Below, in pieces: positions 59,848-64,000 of a stretch of DNA of 64,000 nucleotides. This DNA comes from Paracentrotus lividus (Eukaryota; Echinodermata; Echinoidea; Camarodonta; Echinidae). A program made the translations under genes and the position numbers. The DNA lies in contig CALNVZ010002100.1 in assembly GCA_940671915.1 (NCBI GenBank), positions 7,539,483 to 7,603,482 on the forward strand, read 5' to 3'. Below the pieces are notes generated by a model. It did not search any database, was not told the origin of the DNA, and saw only the letters and a list, made by a program, of their open reading frames with translations. Numbering within the stretch: position 1 is the first letter of the stretch; every line of letters begins with the position of its first letter.

Positions 59848-62800
59848 ATGGCAGAAACAGAAGAGAATAATACAAAGTTTCCTCCAGTCCCAGTAGAGCA
59901 GAAAAATAATCTTGATGAGGAAGAATCTCTCAACGACAACATAAGATATAAAAAGGTAATGAACCATCTCGATGTCAGTTTTCTGTTGAATTTTCTTAAC
60001 CTTTCATTCATTTTTTATATTAATAACTACTCTCTTCGTCATACATCATTTTACACCGGCCTTTATTTCGTCAATGAGCCCATCCCTATATTTAACACAA
60101 CGGGCGGGGATCCTGATGTTTCCCCATACATTCCACCAAAGTGAAAAAATGGAAAATATGGGCATTATACTGGTTGACAAATTTTTGAAAAAAGAAGGGG
60201 GAAAAATATCGTTGGAAGGGTCGCGAAAAGTTTGGGCTATAGTCAGGATCCCGAAAAGTGAAATCGGGACGAACACATTTTAAGAAGTTGAAGCGGGAGC
60301 AAAATGATATTGCCAGAGGGGGGAAAACATAAAAATAATCACCTTTATGACGAACAGTGTACGAGGAAGGTAGGTCATTAAGATAAATAAATGTGAACAA
60401 AGCTTATCAAAATTTTTGTTTTTCTCCGTGTATTTTCAACAAGAACAAAAGAAGGGCCCCAAATAACTTATTGCATCTTAACATTTTCTTGGCGTGTATA
60501 ATTGAGCTTGTTGATATTTATGTACGTATGTTTACGTATATATATTTAGGTTTGTTATATCCCCCTAAAATAATTAAATAAGAAAATTTGGTGTTTGTGA
60601 TTGTCCTACTAATACAAAGAGCGAACCTTGATATTTGGCGAAATGAGCATAACTGATGTTGAAGGTATAAAGCCTGTCGTGCTGGAGACCGATGGCAACT
60701 TGATTGATTTATTTATCATCCCATTATATATGAGTGAATCTCAGATCTATAAACCTACTCCAAACTCACCTCATTCCTTTCCTGTCATCTACTTCATCCA
60801 TTTTTGTTTCTAGGATTATGATAGATTGGTGAATGCAATCAGAGATATTGCGACTCTTTCCCCTGACAGCAATGTCGATACTATCATTTATCAATTGCGT
60901 GCTACGTGGAGAAGGCAAGAAGCTACTCGCATCGTTATGAAGAAGAAGCTTGATGTGAGTATAAATCTGATCCTTGATATTGCCATGGCATTAGACTACT
61001 ACTTATATTCATAAAGCAGTGATTAACCCCCCGACCCCCCCCCAAAAAAAAACACAAACAAACAAACAAATAAACAAACAAACAAACAAACAAACAAACA
61101 AAACAAAACAAAACAAAAGGACAGATTGATACAAACCATATAAACAATACACGTTTTTTCTTGTCATTTGTCAACTTGAGGGAGGATGAAGGACCACCCG
61201 AAAATGTGTTCTAATAAAAAATAACAATTGGAATAGTAAAGTATGAATCTATAACACATCCAACATGTCCAACTTTGCTATTTACGACTATATGCAGAAT
61301 CATGATTCACTAATATTTTGTTTTGACATGATAATTTTGCAGAGGATTAAAGAGAAGTTTATTTGGACTGGTAAGTGTGAGCACCAATGCAGTCTCAGCA
61401 GCGAGAACGCGGCCCTTCAAAAACAATACAGCGAGATGAAGAAAAGATTTGAGCAACTGATGCAGGAATATAAACGAGTTAAAGGATGTACATCAGACCA
61501 ACAACAGGTATGACCTTTCCCGTTCAAGTTTAAACTATCTCCGAAAAACGTTAATTCAATTGGCCGATAGCTCCGCTCCATGACGTATCGTTTAAATTGA
61601 ATGAACATTAACGAATTCGATTGCAAAGAGTTTAAAATTGACCGGGAAAACCTATATTACAGACAAGGTCGTCGATATATGATTTTAACTAAATTCCTTT
61701 GTCCTCACATATTTGCATACGTGTCAATCTTAACTTCTTCTTCTTTTTTTAACTGCCTTTATTGTTTGAATGAAAATTTCAGGAAAATGTGTTATACATT
61801 AATATTAGCAGTGTACATCACCCTTCTTTTAACGAAAAATCAAATTTACATTTATTCCTATTACTAGGCCTTCTTATTACCTTTTTTTAATTGCTCTATA
61901 TTGAGTAACGTGTTTTCTTTGTAATGTAAAAACTTTTAATCAGTCTATGAAACGTTCCTCAATGCTGTAACAATTAAGTTTTTTCAACTCATACATTTAC
62001 TGTAATTATGTTTTCACTCTTTGCAGATTGTTTTCGAAGATGGAGAAAAGAAAGATACAGAACCAACTGCCGAATTAACCATCGCTATCAGACCATGTGG
62101 AGAGACAAAGGAACGAGTCAAGGTCAAACTCATTATTTATTCATTTATTTGTTTATTTATTCATGTTTTCTTTAAAATGCAGGGTAGTCCAGTTCAGAGC
62201 CACCAGGGCCTGCTTTACAATGGAGCCCTGCAACATAATAAAATATACATAATAGGTAATTGATAAGTCGAACAAAAATATATATATGTATCTTTAACAT
62301 AACATATAACATAACATATAGCATAATTAGTAAAGGAATACAATAATATATATTATGAGTAAACATTCATAAAAAAAAAATAAAATAAGTTGTTGTTACA
62401 TGTATTTCCCAAACAAAACGAGGATTAAGCAGGAAAAATATTGTAATATTTAAAGGTTAGTCAGAAGAAAATAAAAACACAACTACTGATTTTAAAAGTT
62501 GAAAAGAAAGCACAAATTTGTTTGCTGAATAAATAGAATATACTTGTAGGTTAACTTGCATATTTCGCTCCTCTTTTTTTTTTTCTTCTTCAGATTGGAA
62601 ATCGGGACACCGCACCAGAGAAGTAAGTATCATTGAAATATAATCATTATTAATGGCAACTCAAATGATTTTGATTTAGATATGTTTCTTTTCGTATTGA
62701 CTTTTCAAATACAGCTTTGCGCGATGTAACTCTCTCCGATTTAATTGCATTAGTTTTTATTTTCATTAAACAACCAACATGTTCATATTTGTTTGAAAGT

Positions 62801-62972
62801 AGGTATTTCTTTTTATAATATTAACTACAACGTCATTTATAATTTGTTTATATGTACTTATTAGATTTTCTGATAAACTCAACCTAAACACAAAGGAGGA
62901 GCTGGAATGCCTTCACTTTGAAAACGATAATAATAGGCAAATGGTGGATCGCCTCCGTCAAATGATTTCATC
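59848..62972 (+). CDS. Unrecognised coiled-coil protein, 5' six coding exons (incomplete)
   Basis: Coding exons are 59848-59955, 60814-60954, 61343-61507, 62027-62122, 62594-62622 and 62865-62972. All are GT-AG and phase-compatible, giving about 215 residues before the window ends. The ATG (A at -3, G at +4) opens MAETEENNTKFPP, an acidic low-complexity start. Exon 2 is helical (YDRLVNAIRDIA; TWRRQEATRI). Exon 3 has a clear coiled coil (SENAALQKQYSEMKKRFEQL). Exon 4 is charged (VFEDGEKKD). Exon 6 ends in another charged helix (NRQMVDRLRQMI). The exon 4 donor GTCAAA is weak; a GTCAAG six bases earlier would keep the frame. I do not recognise the family. The size and pattern could suit a scaffold or adaptor protein, but that is a guess. 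The next exon must start in phase 2 beyond the region read. Confidence 0.75.
61024..61117. repeat. C/A-rich run with (CAAA)n
   Basis: A C run, A run and CAAA/CAAAACAAAA repeats in intron 2 of the coiled-coil gene, making artificial frames. Confidence 0.9.
61509..61663. mobile_element. Short MITE abutting a splice donor (TTTCCCG(G/T)TCAA ends)
   Basis: ACCTTTCCCGTTCAAGTTTA is mirrored by TTTAAAATTGACCGGGAAAA-CCTATA. The left end overlaps the donor GTATGA of coiled-coil gene exon 3 (61508). The TIR matches the outer ends of 10864-12522. Confidence 0.65.
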
Positions 62973-62987
62973 GTAAGTGTATCAATA

Positions 62988-63593
62988 TATGAAGAGTTTG
63001 TTTCCAAAAGGGACTAAATCCACTTTTGGAGATTTCGAGTAAATCACTGATTTCTTATTTATCACTTTACCGTGAACCATATGACTTAATTTTGGTACAC
63101 ATGCTAGTACAATTGCCTTAGACCATTTTAATAACAATGAACAAAATCTAGCTATAAAATTTTATTTTTTATGAATTTTTGAAATTTAAATTCCTATGGA
63201 TTTAGTCCCTTTTGGAATGAAACTCCCGTAAATCGTCTATTTTCCCAATTATTTTGCCTTCTTGAAGTTTTTGGTCAGCTAAAAATGTGTTGAAATGTTA
63301 TTCTGAACGTGTATGAATAAAATAAAACCAAAAATTATGAATTTTGAAGAAATTTTTATTTCGCCAAAAATTTGATTTTCAGTCAGTTCAAATATTTCAT
63401 TCCAAAAGGGACTAAATCCAAGAATACTTGGAATGAAACAGAAATTTGAAACATCAAAATATTTTTTCCAAATTTTTTTTTGGAATGCGATGTTGGGCAT
63501 TTTAATCCCTTGTACTAGGTGCATATATTTAGCTTAAAAAGTGAACTTTGGTCAAATATGGATTTAGTCCCTTTTGGAAACAAGCTCTTCATA
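62988..63593. mobile_element. 606-bp MITE (TATGAAGAGTTTGTTTCCAA ends) next to a donor
   Basis: TATGAAGAGTTTGTTTCCAA and TTGGAAACAAGCTCTTCATA are inverted. CCAAAAGGGACTAAATCCA or its complement occurs four times (63006, 63198, 63401, 63559) in alternating orientation. It starts 15 bp behind the exon 6 donor of the coiled-coil gene. Confidence 0.85.
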
Positions 63594-64000
63594 TTATGAT
63601 GTTTATAATTAAAGTATAAAGTAGAGTCGGCAATACGCTCTGTGATTGGTTGGATTTGTGTCACGTGTCATTAAACATTGTTACACTGTAATAACCTCGA
63701 TTTCACACCTCCTAAATTGAAGGTTACCTCGCTCCTTAGTTTTTATAGATTGTTACTCCTTACACTATGGTGGCCCTGTAGGGACATCGCAAATATACGA
63801 AATCACGAATTATACACGGCGAAATTCACGATGTCACACATTTCGTCGTGAAATTCACGGCGAAATTTGTCAGAAGGCAGTAAAATCTCACCTGCTCCAA
63901 ATAGATGGATGAAGATTAAAAACAAATGTTGACGGAATATGTGTACACACACACACCCACAGACACCTATCCTCCCTCTCACACACGCTCATCATCACAC
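63594..64000. other. Intron of the coiled-coil gene, window edge
   Basis: CGAAATTCACG motifs recur (63806-63860) and CA-rich repeats (63941-63990) end the window. No further exon is seen. Confidence 0.5.

Overview
This window looks like nuclear DNA from a marine invertebrate, most likely a deuterostome such as an echinoderm or hemichordate. The reasons are AT-rich sequence, intron-split genes with GT-AG borders, an intronless rhodopsin-class GPCR, and a very dense load of short non-autonomous DNA transposons (MITEs and foldback palindromes), microsatellites and decayed non-LTR retrotransposons. Nothing bacterial is seen: no operons, rRNA or CRISPR. The species assignment is an inference.

Three genes can be supported. 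(1) A 312-residue single-exon class A GPCR on the minus strand (20029-20967). (2) A complete four-exon RYBP/YAF2 homologue on the minus strand (57830 to 44772, 149 residues). It has a RanBP2-type zinc finger and the C-terminal RING1-binding segment of this Polycomb PRC1 subunit. None of its exons stands out as a long ORF; it emerges only when splice sites and phases are joined. (3) The 5' part of a gene for an unrecognised coiled-coil protein on the plus strand (six coding exons, 59848-62972, running off the right end). Genes 2 and 3 are divergent and separated by about 2 kb. That interval holds a plausible promoter region (CCAAT, CRE-like and NRF1-like motifs) and a possible 5' UTR exon ending at 59168.

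Layout: 1-20000 is gene-free and built from repeats (foldback elements, TA- and TTA-flanked MITEs, a 609-bp palindrome of 53-bp repeats with an intact target-site duplication). The GPCR follows. From 21000 to 44700 it is again repeats: a GACCTTT satellite, long GA and ACT microsatellites, a three-level transposon nest at 30083-31431 and several long palindromes. 44772-57830 is the RYBP/YAF2 gene; its three introns of about 4-5 kb carry four decayed retrotransposon pieces, MITEs, and an array of copies of the intron 2/exon 3 border. 57831-64000 is the intergenic promoter region and the coiled-coil gene, two of whose introns have a MITE right behind the splice donor.

RYBP/YAF2 would act in the nucleus in variant PRC1. 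The GPCR would act at the cell surface. No shared pathway between the three genes can be read from the sequence.
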